NCBI GenBank assembly: GCA_001939145.1
Contig: LSRX01000669.1
Location: 149,785 to 213,784, forward strand
Length of the DNA: 64,000 bases
Direction: 5' to 3'
From: Symbiodinium microadriaticum
Lineage: Eukaryota; Sar; Dinophyceae; Suessiales; Symbiodiniaceae
Shown here: positions 1-9,986 of the stretch, piece after piece
Numbering within the stretch: position 1 is the first letter of the stretch
Layout: the number at the start of each line of letters is the position of its first letter
Notes under the pieces: model-generated
Told to the model about the DNA's origin: nothing
What the model saw: the letters and a program-made list of their open reading frames with translations, nothing else
The model's database searches: none
Position numbers and translations under genes: made by a program

Positions 1-175
1 TAAACCCTACACCCCAAGACCCTGTAAACACTAAACCCCAATCCCTAAACGCTTAACCCTAAACCCTACAAACCCTAAACCCTATAAGCCCTCTAACCCT
101 AAACCCTATAAACCCTAAACCCTGTAAAACTTAAGCTCTAAACCCCTCAACCTTAAACCCCTAAACTCTAAAAGA
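1..175. repeat. Telomere-like array, C-rich strand on top
   Basis: Degenerate CCCTAAA heptamers with variants such as CCCTATAA and CCCTGTAAA. Similar arrays recur throughout the window, so this is not evidence of a chromosome end. Confidence 0.85.
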
Positions 176-264
176 GCCTCTCCAGACCTGGTCCTTCTCT
201 CAACAGAGGGCCTCCGCCTCAGTGCAGAAAACGCGGTTCCTAATCTGGGACTTTCCGAAAATTA

Positions 265-320
265 AGGTTTAGGGTCTAGGGTCTAGGGTCTAGGGTTTAG
301 GGGTTTAGGGTTTAGGGTTT
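265..320. repeat. Telomere-like array, TTTAGGG on top
   Basis: Short run of TTTAGGG and TCTAGGG units next to a family H palindrome. Confidence 0.8.
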
Positions 321-397
321 ACCTTATTTGGGTGTCCTTATAATAAGGATCCTACTATTTAGGGTACTATATTAGGGTACCTAAATTCGGAAGCCCC
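318..397. mobile_element. Family H palindrome
   Basis: Arms TTATTTGGGTGTCCTTATAA and a matching right arm ending TTCGGAAG, with a GGATCC centre. Related copies lie at 50.7 and 58.5 kb. Confidence 0.6.
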
Positions 398-690
398 CCA
401 TCTGGCTTCAAGATATCTCCAGCTTCCGGGTCCTTTCAAAGAGGAGCCGAAAGAGCAGGAGTTTAGGGGTTTAGGGATTAGTTCGGGTTTATAGGGCTTA
501 GGGATTGGAAAGGGGCATAGAGTTTAGGTTTAGGTCGAAAGGCCAGACTTACTTAGGGGCTTCTCAAAATACCTTGCTGTTGAGCTTCAACCCTAAACCC
601 TAAACCCCTGAACCCTTAAAATGGAAGGGTGTAGGGGTTGGAGTTGGTGTCCAGGGTTTGAGACGGTTGACGTGGATGGTGCTTGTGCGG

Positions 691-860
691 TTGAAGTAGA
701 AGTAGAAGTAGAAGTAGAAGTAGAAGTAGAAGTAGAAGTAGAAGTAGAAGTAGAAGTAGAAGTAGAAGAAGTAGTAGTAGTAGTAGCAGTAGGAGTCGGA
801 GTAGGAGTAGGAGTAGGAGTAGCAGTAGCAGTCGTGGTAGTAGTTGTGGTGGTGGCTCAT
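691..860. repeat. GAAGTA / GTAGTAG microsatellite
   Basis: Imperfect tandem GAAGTA passing into GTAGTAG and GGAGTA units. All frames give only low-complexity peptides, so no gene is called here. Confidence 0.9.
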
Positions 861-1179
861 AGCAGCACAGGGAGTCTGCACTCCCACTCTTTGCTTTTCT
901 GGCGCAAGGTGACAAAAGGATTTCAGCATGTAGTGAAGAGCAGAAGCTTCTGAGGAGGAGGTCCCAGGGTTTCGGACTCTTACAGTTTATAGTAGAAGCC
1001 ATAAAGCTGGAACGTTGTACTCCTCATGCCCTTAAAGGAAAGTATACTGGATCCCAGCACAAAATCATCCTGAACCCATGTTCCAACTTTCTGGGGTTTA
1101 GGGTTGTTTTCGGGGTTTAGTGTTTAGGGTTTAGCATCGGCCATCCGTTGGAATCCACCTGAAATCTGCCCGTTCTGTT

Positions 1180-1591
1180 CTATTCTATTCCATTCGCTGC
1201 CCCTTCGTTCGATTCAAGTGCATTCCATTTCGTTATTCTCTGTGAAGTACACGATTGACACTGCGATTGCCAAGTCACTGAAAGGGAGGAAGAAGTGTAC
1301 TGTGAGGCACGATCCTCGTCTCCACCTCTCCCATACTTGCTGAGGAAGAAGTTCATATACTTGAACGCGTTGGTGGTCGGGACAGCAACCGCACCATCAT
1401 TCTGGAAGCTGGCTGGCAAAGCTAAACCCTAAACCCTAAACCCTATTCTCTCTCCACGAGCTTGCATCATGGTGATGGCGTTGATCTCCACCTTTGAGGT
1501 TCTGACTTGCGAAGTACTTGCAGGTCTTCGCAGATGCTTTGTATTCTGCCGACTCCGTAACAGTTGAATCATATTCGAAACAAAGATACAT
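1180..1591 (-). CDS. Candidate two-exon gene of unknown function
   Basis: Exon 1 (1591-1442) opens with ATG and encodes 50 residues. Exon 2 (1401-1180) encodes 73 residues and ends at TAG. The 40-nt intron 1402-1441 starts GTTTAG inside three TTTAGGG repeats and ends CTTCCAG; both exons are in phase, giving about 123 residues. The product is hydrophilic with a Ser/Thr-rich C-terminal third and no domain I recognise. The continuous frame and canonical intron support it; the upstream extent is unknown. Confidence 0.5.
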
Positions 1592-1717
1592 ATAGGGCTC
1601 TTATCAGTAGTCGTCTTATCGAGTGTTAGGTAACGTGAGTCGGTAGGACCCAGTATATATACTATATATTCGGTACGTGGAGCCTGAAGGGGTGCAGGGT
1701 TAAACCGGGGTTCCTAA

Positions 1718-2062
1718 ACCCTAAACCCTTACACCCCGAAACCCGAAACTAGATTCCTAAACCCCTAAATCCCTAAACCTCTTAATGCTAAACCCCTACA
1801 CCCCTAAACCCTAAACTAAACCCTAAACCCCTAAATCCCTCAGCCCTAAGCCCTAAACCCCTACACCCCCAAACCCTACACTAAGCCCCAAACGCTGAAA
1901 TCCCTAAACCCCTCAACCCTAACTAAACCCTAAACTCTAAAACCCCTAAAATCCCTGCACCCCCAATACCCCAAACTAAGGCCCAAACACTTAAATCCCT
2001 CAACCCTTAACCCTAAACTAAGCCCCAAACGCTTAAATCCCTAAACCCCAAAACCCCAAACG
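1718..2062. repeat. Telomere-like array, CCCTAAA on top
   Basis: About 345 bp of degenerate C-strand heptamers with CCCTAAGCCC and ACACCCC variants. Nothing else is seen in it. Confidence 0.85.
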
Positions 2063-2149
2063 CGTAGGGTTCAGTTCAGGGCGCCCGAGCTCCTAGAGTC
2101 CAAGACCCCTGAGGCTGCCACGCGAGCACCGCGGCCAAGTACGGGCCCT

Positions 2150-2375
2150 ACCCTAGGGGTTTAGGGTTTGGAGTTTACGGTTTGGGGTTTGGGGTTTAGA
2201 GTTTAGGGGTTGAGGGTTCAGGGTTTAGGGGTTCAGGGTTTAGGGTTTGGGGTTTAGGGTTTAGGGGTTTAGAGTTTAGGGTTTAGGGGTTTAGGGGTTT
2301 AGGGGTTTAGCGTTTAGAGTTTAGGGTTTGGGGGTTTAGGGTTTAGGGGTTTAGGGGTTTAGGGTTTAGGGATTA
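2150..2375. repeat. Telomere-like array, TTTAGGG on top
   Basis: G-strand heptamers with many TTTAGGGG octamers, ending directly at a family C palindrome. Confidence 0.85.
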
Positions 2376-2465
2376 CCCATAGGCCGCTAAGTAGTTCCTT
2401 TCTGTGGTTTATGTTTAGAATCCTATAAGGTAATCCCAAAAAGGAACTGCTTAGGGGCCTAAGGG
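2376..2465. mobile_element. Family C palindrome
   Basis: Arms CCCATAGGCC and GGGGCCTAAGGG around AGTAGTTCCTTT / AAAGGAACTGCTT. Flanked by TA on both sides. Confidence 0.7.
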
Positions 2466-2829
2466 TAGGGTTTATGTCTAGTGTATTTCGTACATATACC
2501 CTCTCCAACTTTGGCCTTGAAGTAGTACACATCTATTTCTTGTCGGTTTGGGTAACTCTCCGGGTCCAAGTACTGCATATATTTATGATATTGGGTACCC
2601 ATAACGGACCCAAAGCCCTTTGAGTCAGAGTGCTTGGACCCTCGGGGCCTTAGGATAGCTGCATTCTTCACGTTACGGTTTAGGGTTTAGGGTGCAGGGT
2701 TTAGGGTTTAGGGTTTTGCCAGCAACCCATAAGTAGGGGTAGATAGGTAAATGAAAACTTGGTTGCAGCGGTTGTTGCCGTACCTTAGACTCCCCAGTTA
2801 CGTCCGAGGACCCCAAACTGTCCCAAATA

Positions 2830-3035
2830 TCCGAAACCCTGAACCCTGAACCCTAAATCCTAAACCCTGAACCCTAAACCCTAAGCCCTAAACCCTAAGC
2901 CCTAAACCCTATACCCTAAACCCTAAGCCCTAAACCCTAAACCCTAAACCCTAAGCCCTAAACCCTAAAACCCTAAACCCTAAACCCTAAGCCCTAAACC
3001 CTAATAAACCCTAAACCCTAAACCCTTAACAGTAG
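2830..3035. repeat. Telomere-like array, CCCTAAA/CCCTAAG on top
   Basis: Alternating CCCTAAA and CCCTAAG units. The 3097-3184 run after it is TTTAGGG on top and leads into the gap. Confidence 0.85.
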
Positions 3036-3184
3036 GGTTTCATGTCCCAAATATCCGACTCTGAGGCTCCGAGTAGGCTCTGAGTCGTTGTTGGCGGGTT
3101 TAGGGTTTAGGGGTTTGGGGTTTAGGGTTGTTTTAGGGTTTAGGGTTTCTTAGGGTTTAGGGTTTTTTAAGGTTTAGGGTTTTT

Positions 3185-3495
3185 NNNNNNNNNNNNNNNN
3201 NNNNNNNNNNNNNNNNNNNNNNNNNNNNNNNNNNNNNNNNNNNNNNNNNNNNNNNNNNNNNNNNNNNNNNNNNNNNNNNNNNNNNNNNNNNNNNNNNNNN
3301 NNNNNNNNNNNNNNNNNNNNNNNNNNNNNNNNNNNNNNNNNNNNNNNNNNNNNNNNNNNNNNNNNNNNNNNNNNNNNNNNNNNNNNNNNNNNNNNNNNNN
3401 NNNNNNNNNNNNNNNNNNNNNNNNNNNNNNNNNNNNNNNNNNNNNNNNNNNNNNNNNNNNNNNNNNNNNNNNNNNNNNNNNNNNNNNNNNNNNNN
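3185..3495. other. Assembly gap
   Basis: 311 N bases. Sequence resumes with a GGTGGGGTGGGG repeat. Confidence 0.99.
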
Positions 3496-3510
3496 GGTGG
3501 GGTGGGGTGG

Positions 3511-3593
3511 GGCAATGTCGTCCAGTTCGCCACTATCCCCATGAACATCATCAATGTGCAGGCCATCATCGTGCTTCGACAAACAAAACCCAG
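3511..3593 (+). CDS. Possible exon ending at a GTAAGA donor
   Basis: A frame from the gap edge encodes about 27 mostly hydrophobic residues including QFATIPMNIINVQAIIVL, and ends CCCAG|GTAAGA, a consensus-quality 5' splice site. An alternative frame across the same bases encodes a peptide repeated at 3862-3905. The 5' part is lost in the gap. Confidence 0.35.
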
Positions 3594-3609
3594 GTAAGAA
3601 CAGTACTTA

Positions 3610-3642
3610 CACATCATTTTCATCATCTTGTTCATCATCATT

Positions 3643-3676
<34 letters not shown>

Positions 3677-3690
3677 CCATCATCACCGTC
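3610..3690. repeat. CAT microsatellite
   Basis: Imperfect (CAT)n tract; the histidine-rich or serine-rich peptides it encodes are probably artefacts. Confidence 0.9.
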
Positions 3691-3785
3691 ACAGTCATTG
3701 CTTTTGCTTTACGTTCCGTTTCAATACTCCAAAGCAGCTGTCAACGGACCTTAGTCGATTGGCAGACGCCAAGAACAAGAATACA

Positions 3786-3905
3786 ATGGTGAAAAAAAAC
3801 GAGGTCGGCTGCACAATTCGCATTCGGAAGGTTAGAAATCCAAAACTGGGGCCAGTGTTTTTGTGCCTCGACACACAAAACCCTGGCAAAAACTGTACTT
3901 TCTAA
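3786..3905 (+). CDS. Small cysteine-containing ORF
   Basis: 39-residue frame with ATG, basic N-terminal half and three cysteines, ending CLDTQNPGKNCTF. A closely similar peptide CFDKQNPGKNSTY is encoded about 290 bp upstream. Three of the seven nucleotide differences in that motif are synonymous. Function unknown. Confidence 0.3.
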   Translation: MVKKNEVGCTIRIRKVRNPKLGPVFLCLDTQNPGKNCTF

Positions 3906-4275
3906 GCATCCAAAACAAACCTTTTCGTCACAACAGTGCACACAAACCCACGCTTCCCGCGTTTTTGCAAATCGTACCCATGGACCGTGCCCTAAACGCA
4001 AAGAAACCCTAAAACCTAACCCGTAAGCCCTAAACCTGTAAGCCCTAAACCCTAAATCCGTAAGCCCTAAACCCTAACCCCCAAAACCCGAAGACCCGAA
4101 GCGCCAAAGTCCCTAGGACCCCAAACCCTGCTTAAACAGCACGCCACTAAAGCTCTAAACCAAAAGCCTCAAACTTGAGCAACCCAAAACCCCAACTTAA
4201 CAACAACTCTAAGCCCTAAACTCCCAACCTAAATTAAAACCCTAACCCCCAAGAGCCCATGGACCCTTTGAGTTT

Positions 4276-4384
4276 CCCTAAGGGTCCATGTATTCAAACA
4301 GTATATAATTTGGCCTTAAAGGAGTCCCTATACAGGTACTTTGGGGCCGAAGTATATGCTATTTGGGTACATGGACCCTTAGGC
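4276..4384. mobile_element. Family A palindrome
   Basis: Left arm CCCTAAGGGTCCATGTA, right arm GGTACATGGACCCTTAGG. Founding pattern of family A; about eleven more copies are in the window. Confidence 0.75.
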
Positions 4385-4510
4385 AAAAGGAGACCCTAAA
4401 CCCCCTAAAGCCCCGAATAGAATCCCTATAATATCCTAAAACCCTAAACGCTTATGGTACCCTTATAGTACCCTTAAAGAAAAAACGGCTACATGGACCC
4501 TTACTTGCAG

Positions 4511-4737
4511 GTTCATGGGTAGTTATAAGTAGGGCTATAAGTCCCCTAATATGGACAGTTACCCTACTTATAACCCCACTTATAACTACCCATGAACCTC
4601 CAAGTACCCCTAAGCCCTAAATCCCTAAAACCCCTAAAGCCCCAAACCCNAGTTATAAGTAGGGCTATAAGTCCCCTAATATGGACAGTTACCCTACTTA
4701 TAACCCCACTTATAACTACCCATGAACCTCCAAGTAC
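4511..4737. mobile_element. Family B palindrome, duplicated across one N
   Basis: GGTTCATGGGTAGTTATAAG ... matching right arm. The single N at 4650 is followed by a repeat of the sequence from 4521 for about 90 bp, so the second copy may be an assembly artefact. Confidence 0.75.
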
Positions 4738-4839
4738 CCCTAAACCCTAAACCCCAAACCCTAAACCCTGCAACCCTAAAGCCCTAAACCCTAAACCCTT
4801 ATGGTACCCTTATAGTACCCTTATAGAAAAGGCTACATG

Positions 4840-5040
4840 GAGCCTTAGGGTTTGGGTGCCGCCTAGGCAGCCAGCTGGGTTCCCAGAGCTCCTTGCCTCC
4901 CTCTGGGGTGCGACCCTTGGTTTGGGGTGGAGTATAAAAAGAGTTGGGGTTTAGGGTTTAGGGTTTAGGGCCTATTGGGGCAAGTTTAGGGTTTAGGGTT
5001 AAGGGTTTAGGAGGGTTTAGGGCAAGTTTAGGGTTTAAAG
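4840..5040. repeat. Telomere-like array, TTTAGGG on top
   Basis: Scattered TTTAGGG units with AGGGCAAG interruptions. Confidence 0.75.
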
Positions 5041-5400
5041 GACAAGACTAATGAGCAAAATTCTACTGTAGCATACCCGAAAGCCCAATTTTGTTTCTCA
5101 AGGTCCCTGTAGTAGGTTTTCGCTAGGCATGAGGTAAGGGGTTTGGTGTTCAGCATTTGCCTGAGCCGGTAGTCAGCATTTGCCTTATTCCTTGCCATGA
5201 TTTTCGTTTATGTTTCCTGCAACAAAGTAGGTTTTCGATGCTACATACAGGCAGGCTTTGGGGTATTGAAGGGATCGTGATGTAGGGAGTGCGAATCCCA
5301 ACACTCCAAGTAAACACTTATGTATGCCTACTAAGCTAAACCCTGCAAATAGTAATGGTACCGGTTTCGGCCTATTTGGAGTAACAATACCGTTCGTTAG

Positions 5401-5606
5401 ATGTCCGTGATTATTTTTCACAACATTATGGTCGTGCCGATGGAGCCGTGATCGTTGATAGGCATGGTGAGGATGAGGACGATGAGGATGACGAGGGTCA
5501 TCATGCTCGTGGTTACAAGCAAGCAAGAAGGCAGTTTCAGAAAATGAAGGAACATAGTGCGAACCGTTCCAAAAGTTGGATATCCGCAAGAATTCCGGGC
5601 AAATAA
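5401..5606 (+). CDS. Candidate terminal exon, charged protein
   Basis: Open frame 5385-5606 with no ATG near its start, so probably an internal/terminal exon; TTAG at 5397-5400 is a possible acceptor. It encodes an acidic patch GEDEDDEDDEG followed by a basic segment YKQARRQFQKMKE and ends at TAA. The charge pattern is typical of coding sequence, but 68 codons is not decisive. Family unknown. Confidence 0.5.
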
Positions 5607-6050
5607 TTGTAGTCCCTCCAGGATTCTAGCCGGCTAATATAGAAGCCTAACTACTTACCAGGTTCCTCATCATGCTTAAAGTAGAACATACTCCAAAACC
5701 CTCTGTTCGAATTACTGTATTAAGGCCCCTATATTAGCCATCTAGCCAAACCATGAACCCTGAAGCTCTGAATCCCTGAGCCGTGCAGTGCCCCCAAACC
5801 CTACGTACCCATTGATGCGCACTTGCAAGTTCATGGGCAGCTATAAGTGACTATAAGTGGGGCTATCCGTAGGATAGCTATAGTATACTACAGTTTTAAC
5901 CTGTACTAGAGGACTTCTAACCCTACATAAATTTCCCCATGAGCCTCCAGGTAGAGTCTGTTCTGCAGTACAGGTCCTGATAAAACTTCCCATGAACGTC
6001 CAAGTGTCTGCGTTGCTGTGGAGGAGCTTAATTTAACTTACCACCATGGG

Positions 6051-6075
6051 GATATATATATATATATACATAGAT
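6051..6075. repeat. TA dinucleotide run
   Basis: Short (TA)n with GATA units after it. Confidence 0.8.
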
Positions 6076-6146
6076 AGATTGATAATGATAGGGTTTCCTG
6101 GTTATAGAAATTGAGTTTCAGTTCCGTGACAGCAACCCAAGTATAG

Positions 6147-6234
6147 ATCCCCATCAAACCCCCAAATCACCCGCTGCCCAGGTGCCAGAAGTGCCCGCCC
6201 GGCCACGCTTGGAAGGGACCTGCCGCCAATACAG
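6147..6234 (+). CDS. Possible cysteine-motif exon
   Basis: Follows AAGTATAG (possible acceptor) and ends ACAG|GTAACA (donor). It encodes 29 residues with RCQKCPPGHAWKG, a C-x2-C-P-x-G pattern like small extracellular cysteine repeats. Neighbouring exons were not located. Confidence 0.3.
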
Positions 6235-6269
6235 GTAACAGCACATTGTGCCGGGAATTCAATCATGAA

Positions 6270-6520
6270 TTCTTTGTTCCGGTCATCTTGGCAATCTTGT
6301 CAGCTTGGTCATCTTGCTCGGCCACTGGTTAGTGGTTATGTTGGTCATCTCGGGCGGGGGCAAGATGACCATGTCATCTTGCAATCTTGTTCATCCTGCC
6401 CCACTTTCCCCACTAGTCCGAGATGACCAAGGTGACATGGTTAGATTGACCCCCGGCCTTCAAGTCAAGTGGGGCAAGATGACCAAGATATCAGGTCATC
6501 TTGCGCAAATAATTGTTCTA
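6270..6520. repeat. GGTCATCTTG motif cluster
   Basis: The decamer GGTCATCTTG or its complement CAAGATGACC appears repeatedly and in both orientations within 250 bp, with spacers such as GCAATCTTGTC. Not telomere-like. See findings. Confidence 0.7.
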
Positions 6521-6544
6521 AATCCCCGGCATACTGAGATAATA

Positions 6545-6700
6545 TTATAAACGTAAAAGTAATCGTAGTAGTACTAGTATCAGTAGTAGTAATGGTAATG
6601 GAATAGCAGCAGCAACAGTAATACTAACGGTAGTAGTAACAGCAATAGTAATCGTACTAGTAGTAGTTAACAGTAGTAGCAGCAGTAATAATATAGCAAT
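6545..6700. repeat. GTA/AGT microsatellite
   Basis: Imperfect trinucleotide tract of GTAGTA, AATAGC and CAGTAG units. Confidence 0.85.
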
Positions 6701-6784
6701 CAACCCTAAACCCCAACATTTTTTTTTGCTGAGGGAACCTGAAACCACAAGCAAGACCCACACGACCTCCCCAGGCCTGCAGCC

Positions 6785-7090
6785 CGTAAGGGTTTACAGG
6801 GTTTACAGGGCTTATAGGGTTCATAGGGTTTAGGGCTTACACGGCTTATAGGGTTTATAGGTTTCATGTGGCTTAGGGTTTAGGGTTTACAGGGCTAGGG
6901 TTTATACGGCTTATAGGGTTCACAGGGTTTAGGGTTTAGGGTTTATTGGGCTTATAGGGCTTACAGGTCTTGTAGGGTTTTTTGGGGCTGATAGGGTATA
7001 CAGGGTGTATAGGGTGTTTAGGGATTTAGGGTTTACAAGGTTTGGGTTGAGGGTTTCTGGGGTTCAGGGTTTAGGGCTCATAGGGTTTAT
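6785..7090. repeat. Degenerate telomere-like array, TTTAGGG on top
   Basis: Units drift to GGGTTTACA, GGGCTTATA and GGGTTCATA. No coding signal. Confidence 0.75.
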
Positions 7091-7129
7091 ATGTTTAGAG
7101 TTTTTACTGAGCCCTAAACTCTTGGCCAG

Positions 7130-7345
7130 GTTGGCCGTGTGCGAGGACCTCGTCGTTCCTGTCGGCACAGAGCTGATGCCTCAGCCCGGCGAGGAAGACG
7201 TGGGCGGTTCTCTAAATTTGGGTCCCCTTTTAGGGCTCCTTTTTTAAGTGTGCCGTACTATACTGGGATCCTAATTTAGAGAACTACCCATGTGGGGTCA
7301 TGTTTCCGGTGTGTTGATGTTCTCCTAAACCCAAAAAAACCCTAA
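7130..7345 (+). CDS. Candidate exon pair split by a family E palindrome
   Basis: After TTGGCCAG an open frame encodes LARLAVCEDLVVPVGTEL and continues to GTGGG at 7200-7204. A family E palindrome follows and GTGGG recurs at 7292-7296. Removing 7205-7291 plus one GTGGG keeps the frame open to TAA at 7343 (about 40 residues). Function unknown. Confidence 0.4.
7205..7291. mobile_element. Family E palindrome
   Basis: GGTTCTCTAAATTTGGG ... CCTAATTTAGAGAACTACC, flanked by GTGGG direct repeats. Confidence 0.7.
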
Positions 7346-7470
7346 ACCTTCAACGCGAATCTCTAAACCCAGAAAGTTTTCTCCTAAACCCTATAAAGAG
7401 TATATAAACCCTAAACTCTAGACCCTAAAAACAACCTAAACCTTAAACCCTAAACCCAAAATAAACCCTA
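7325..7470. repeat. Telomere-like array, CCCTAAA on top
   Basis: Degenerate C-strand units. The following 7490-8080 stretch holds a GCCCAAAAGCC inverted repeat (family Q) at 7663-7720 and short G-strand runs; no gene is called. Confidence 0.7.
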
Positions 7471-8180
7471 CGTTGCGAACCCTTAAAGGAGCTTGGTCAA
7501 AGTTGCCATTCAAAAACCACGGGCCCTTTTTTGGGAGGCTCTGTTGATGATTTTTCTAGGGCTCAGAGAAAAGTTTCCTCTTCAAAGTCGAGCCTGCGAT
7601 GTCGAAGCACCCGGGTTACGGCCTTCTGGGCTTCAAGGTTTTTGGGGCCTTTCCCTTAGCATCAAAATAGCCCAAAAGCCTTATATAATCGGGTCTTGGG
7701 GCCCAAAAGCCTTAAAATATGAGTCCTTCGATGCTAAGGGTTTGGGGTTTAGGATTTAAAGACAGAGATGGGGGGCCCTAGAGCTGAGGGGTGTGGAAGT
7801 TGTAGGGAGTAGGGTTTCGGGGCTTAGGGTTTTGTGGGTTTTTTTGTGATTCTTATAGACCCTAAGCCCCTTTTTATACGGGCTTTTTTGCTATTCTTAT
7901 AAACCCTGAACCCCATGTATGGGATTCTAGAGTTCGATTGCCTTGGCTCTCTTCGGGTTGGATGCGCGGACTAAACCGCCCGGAATCTTTCTTGCTTTTT
8001 CTGGGGAGGTTAGAAGCTTCACTTCGGGGTTGAGAAGTGAGCCGAGTTATGGGCAGGGTTTAGGACCCTAGTTAAACCCTAGTCCCTAAGCCCTAACTTC
8101 AGATTGTTGGCTTCCAGAGAGTCCCAAGACCCCGATGGTGCACGGGGACAACGGAAACGGTGTGATTGTGAACAGCTTCC

Positions 8181-8532
8181 ATGTTCACGGTAAAGGCTTC
8201 GAAGCCTTACGAGTTGGCTGCTCATCAAAGAAGCTTCCGAACATGGTTGATGCATGATCATACGTGCATCATGAGCAAAGCTAGCTATTGTGAGCACAGA
8301 AGTCTTCAGATTCGTGTCCGAAAGACCACACTTTCAACCGTTCAGTCAGACATAAGCCCTATCTGTAAGGGTCCATGTGCCCAATTAGTATATACTTTGA
8401 CCCCAAAGTACCTATATAGAGACGGCTTTAAGGCTAAGGTATATACTATTTGGGTACACGGACCCTGAGGGTATCAGGCCTAAAGCTTTATCCCAAGCTC
8501 AGAACTGCGATTCCTGCACCATGAAGCTCTGA
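8181..8532 (+). CDS. Candidate gene split by a family A palindrome
   Basis: ATG at 8181 is preceded in frame by TGA. The frame runs 60 codons to TAT at 8360-8362, where family A begins. TAT recurs at 8472-8474. Removing 8363-8471 plus one TAT continues the same frame to TGA at 8530, giving 79 residues. The product is basic with scattered Cys and His. A competing frame is open on the opposite strand (8079-8297). Confidence 0.45.
8363..8471. mobile_element. Family A palindrome with TAT TSD
   Basis: Arms CTGTAAGGGTCCATGTG and GGTACACGGACCCTGAGGG, flanked by TAT direct repeats. Confidence 0.75.
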
Positions 8533-9011
8533 ACTCTACCCTCTTAAACCCTGAAAGCCGGAAATGCATGAAATGCCAGGCTCCCGGAAGGCTTCTCTAA
8601 AGTCCGCAACCAGATACATATGGAAGACTCACGACTGACCCATATGTATATGTTAGGGTTCCTTGTTAGAGAACTGTAGTATCATTCAACATAGCAGTTA
8701 GGAAACCTATGATGAAAGCCCGCAGATTACCCTTTGGAAATCTGAGGCCTCCCACCCCTACATGCTTAGGCCCCCAAGAGACAGAGATGCCAACAGCCTC
8801 GGGAATCGATGAGGTGTGTGCTGTTTCTGCCGAACCTAGCTGATGCCACGGGCCAAGAGGCCCGCTTACGGTATAGGGATCAAGGGGGTGAGCGGGTTTG
8901 AGTTTTGGGGCGTTGGGTGTGGGGCTTTACGGTTTGAGGATGATGCAGGTTTTTGTGATGGCCGCTCCGATGGTAGGAATCAGGTGCAAGCTTCTAGGCT
9001 CTGGAATTAGG

Positions 9012-9227
9012 CTAAAATACAGTGGACTTCGGATGCTGTGATTGATGTGGCCTGCCCGATTGAAACCGTTCTGCCCAAGAAGAAGCTTTAAACCTCTGTA
9101 GCCCCGCGACGTGGCGCAGGTATCCGTGGATGATCACCGGGGCGTCAGCGTCTTCAAGGCAACGTGAAAGAACTTCAGGATTGAAGCTGCCCAGAGAGTC
9201 CAACTTGCGGCTTATTCCCAGGTAGTA
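9012..9227 (-). CDS. Candidate exon, unknown protein
   Basis: A 71-codon frame ends in TAG at 9012. It contains SFNPEVLSRCLEDADAPVII and HGYLRHVAGLQ, a plausible mixed alpha/beta composition. There is no convincing start codon, so it is read as a 3' exon. No family recognised. Confidence 0.5.
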   Translation of the reverse strand, partial: YYLGISRKLDSLGSFNPEVLSRCLEDADAPVIIHGYLRHVAGLQRFKASSWAERFQSGRPHQSQHPKSTVF

Positions 9228-9366
9228 TTAGGGAGACCCCTTAAAAGGGGCCCCTTCTTCACCCTACTTCTGGCTCTCTTAAACGGGACCTTATTGAGAG
9301 GGTCTATAGACCTGCAAGGGTCGCCCTAATCCTTCTTAACCCTATACCCTAAACCCCTCAAATAGT

Positions 9367-9545
9367 ATGATCCAAGGCACATTCCTTGATGACCGCACGT
9401 TGGGCTCTCTGGTGACAGGCTTTGGTCCTACTGAATTGGTAAGGTAGTTAATTGGGGGGGGTTGTTTTTTGTTCCTGAGGGGAGTAGAGCACCTAAGCCC
9501 GACACCTTAGCTCCTATACGGCCTATACTGCCGACACTAGTATAG
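9367..9545 (+). CDS. Candidate two-exon gene with 41-nt intron
   Basis: Exon 1 (9367-9438) starts ATG and encodes 24 residues including FLDDRTLGSLVTGFG. It ends TTG|GTAAGG. The intron 9439-9479 has a strong pyrimidine tract (TTGTTTTTTGTTCCTGAG). Exon 2 (9480-9545) continues in phase for 21 residues to TAG. All parts are canonical; the protein is only 45 residues and unrecognised. Confidence 0.55.
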
Positions 9546-9566
9546 ATCCTCAACCCCAAACCCTAA

Positions 9567-9868
9567 ACCCCGACCCTCGACAACCCTGATGAAGTACAGG
9601 TTCAAGAAGCCAACCCGTTGGCTCCAAGGCTCCACCAGCCAACAGGAAAGAACCAAATTACTGGGTTTTGGTTAAGGGATTTAATTTCGGTTACCCTAAT
9701 AAGGAAGCCCTATTATTTACTATAGATTACTATAGATCTCTATTACGGTAACTTAAATAAAATCCCTTAAGAAGAACCCAAATTAGGGTTTTCGGCTCCC
9801 AAACTTATGCCGAGGAGCAGGTCGAAATTGGATGCTACAGGTGGAAATTAACCTACGGAAGACAATGA
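9567..9868 (+). CDS. Candidate gene split by a family K palindrome
   Basis: The left frame (9567-9660) contains DEVQVQEANPLAPRLHQP. Family K interrupts it with a six-base TSD, AAATTA at 9655-9660 and 9780-9785. Removing element plus one TSD gives an in-phase continuation including SQTYAEEQVEIGCYRWKL to TGA at 9866, 58 residues in all. No domain recognised. Confidence 0.55.
9661..9779. mobile_element. Family K palindrome with 6-bp TSD
   Basis: Arms CTGGGTTTTGGTTAAGGGAT and the complementary ATCCCTTAAGAAGAACCC. A second copy is at 48292. Confidence 0.8.
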
Positions 9869-9875
9869 TATACTA

Positions 9876-9983
9876 CCCTAAGGGTCCATGTACCCAAATA
9901 GATATACTTTGGCCTTAAAGTAATCCCCATATAGGTACTTTGGGGCCAATGTATATACTATTTGGGTACATGGACCCTTAGGG
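9876..9983. mobile_element. Family A palindrome with CTA TSD
   Basis: Perfect arms CCCTAAGGGTCCATGTACC / GGTACATGGACCCTTAGGG, CTA on both sides. A family G copy (about 9987-10096) abuts it directly. Confidence 0.8.
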
Positions 9984-9986
9984 CTA

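Noticed and set aside
1..175. Chromosome end because the window opens with CCCTAAA repeats
   Set aside because: Repeats are degenerate and similar arrays occur all along the window.
600..1002. Three 109-128 codon frames over the GAAGTA microsatellite
   Set aside because: Low-complexity translations (poly-Leu, Val-Glu, Tyr-Phe) produced by a simple repeat.
2459..2671. 70-codon minus-strand frame
   Set aside because: Contains GGTCCAAGCAC, TACTTGGACCC and AAGGCCAAAG pieces of a decayed family A palindrome; probably not coding.
3507..3754. Histidine-rich and serine-rich frames
   Set aside because: Generated by the CAT microsatellite; only the part before GTAAGA was kept.
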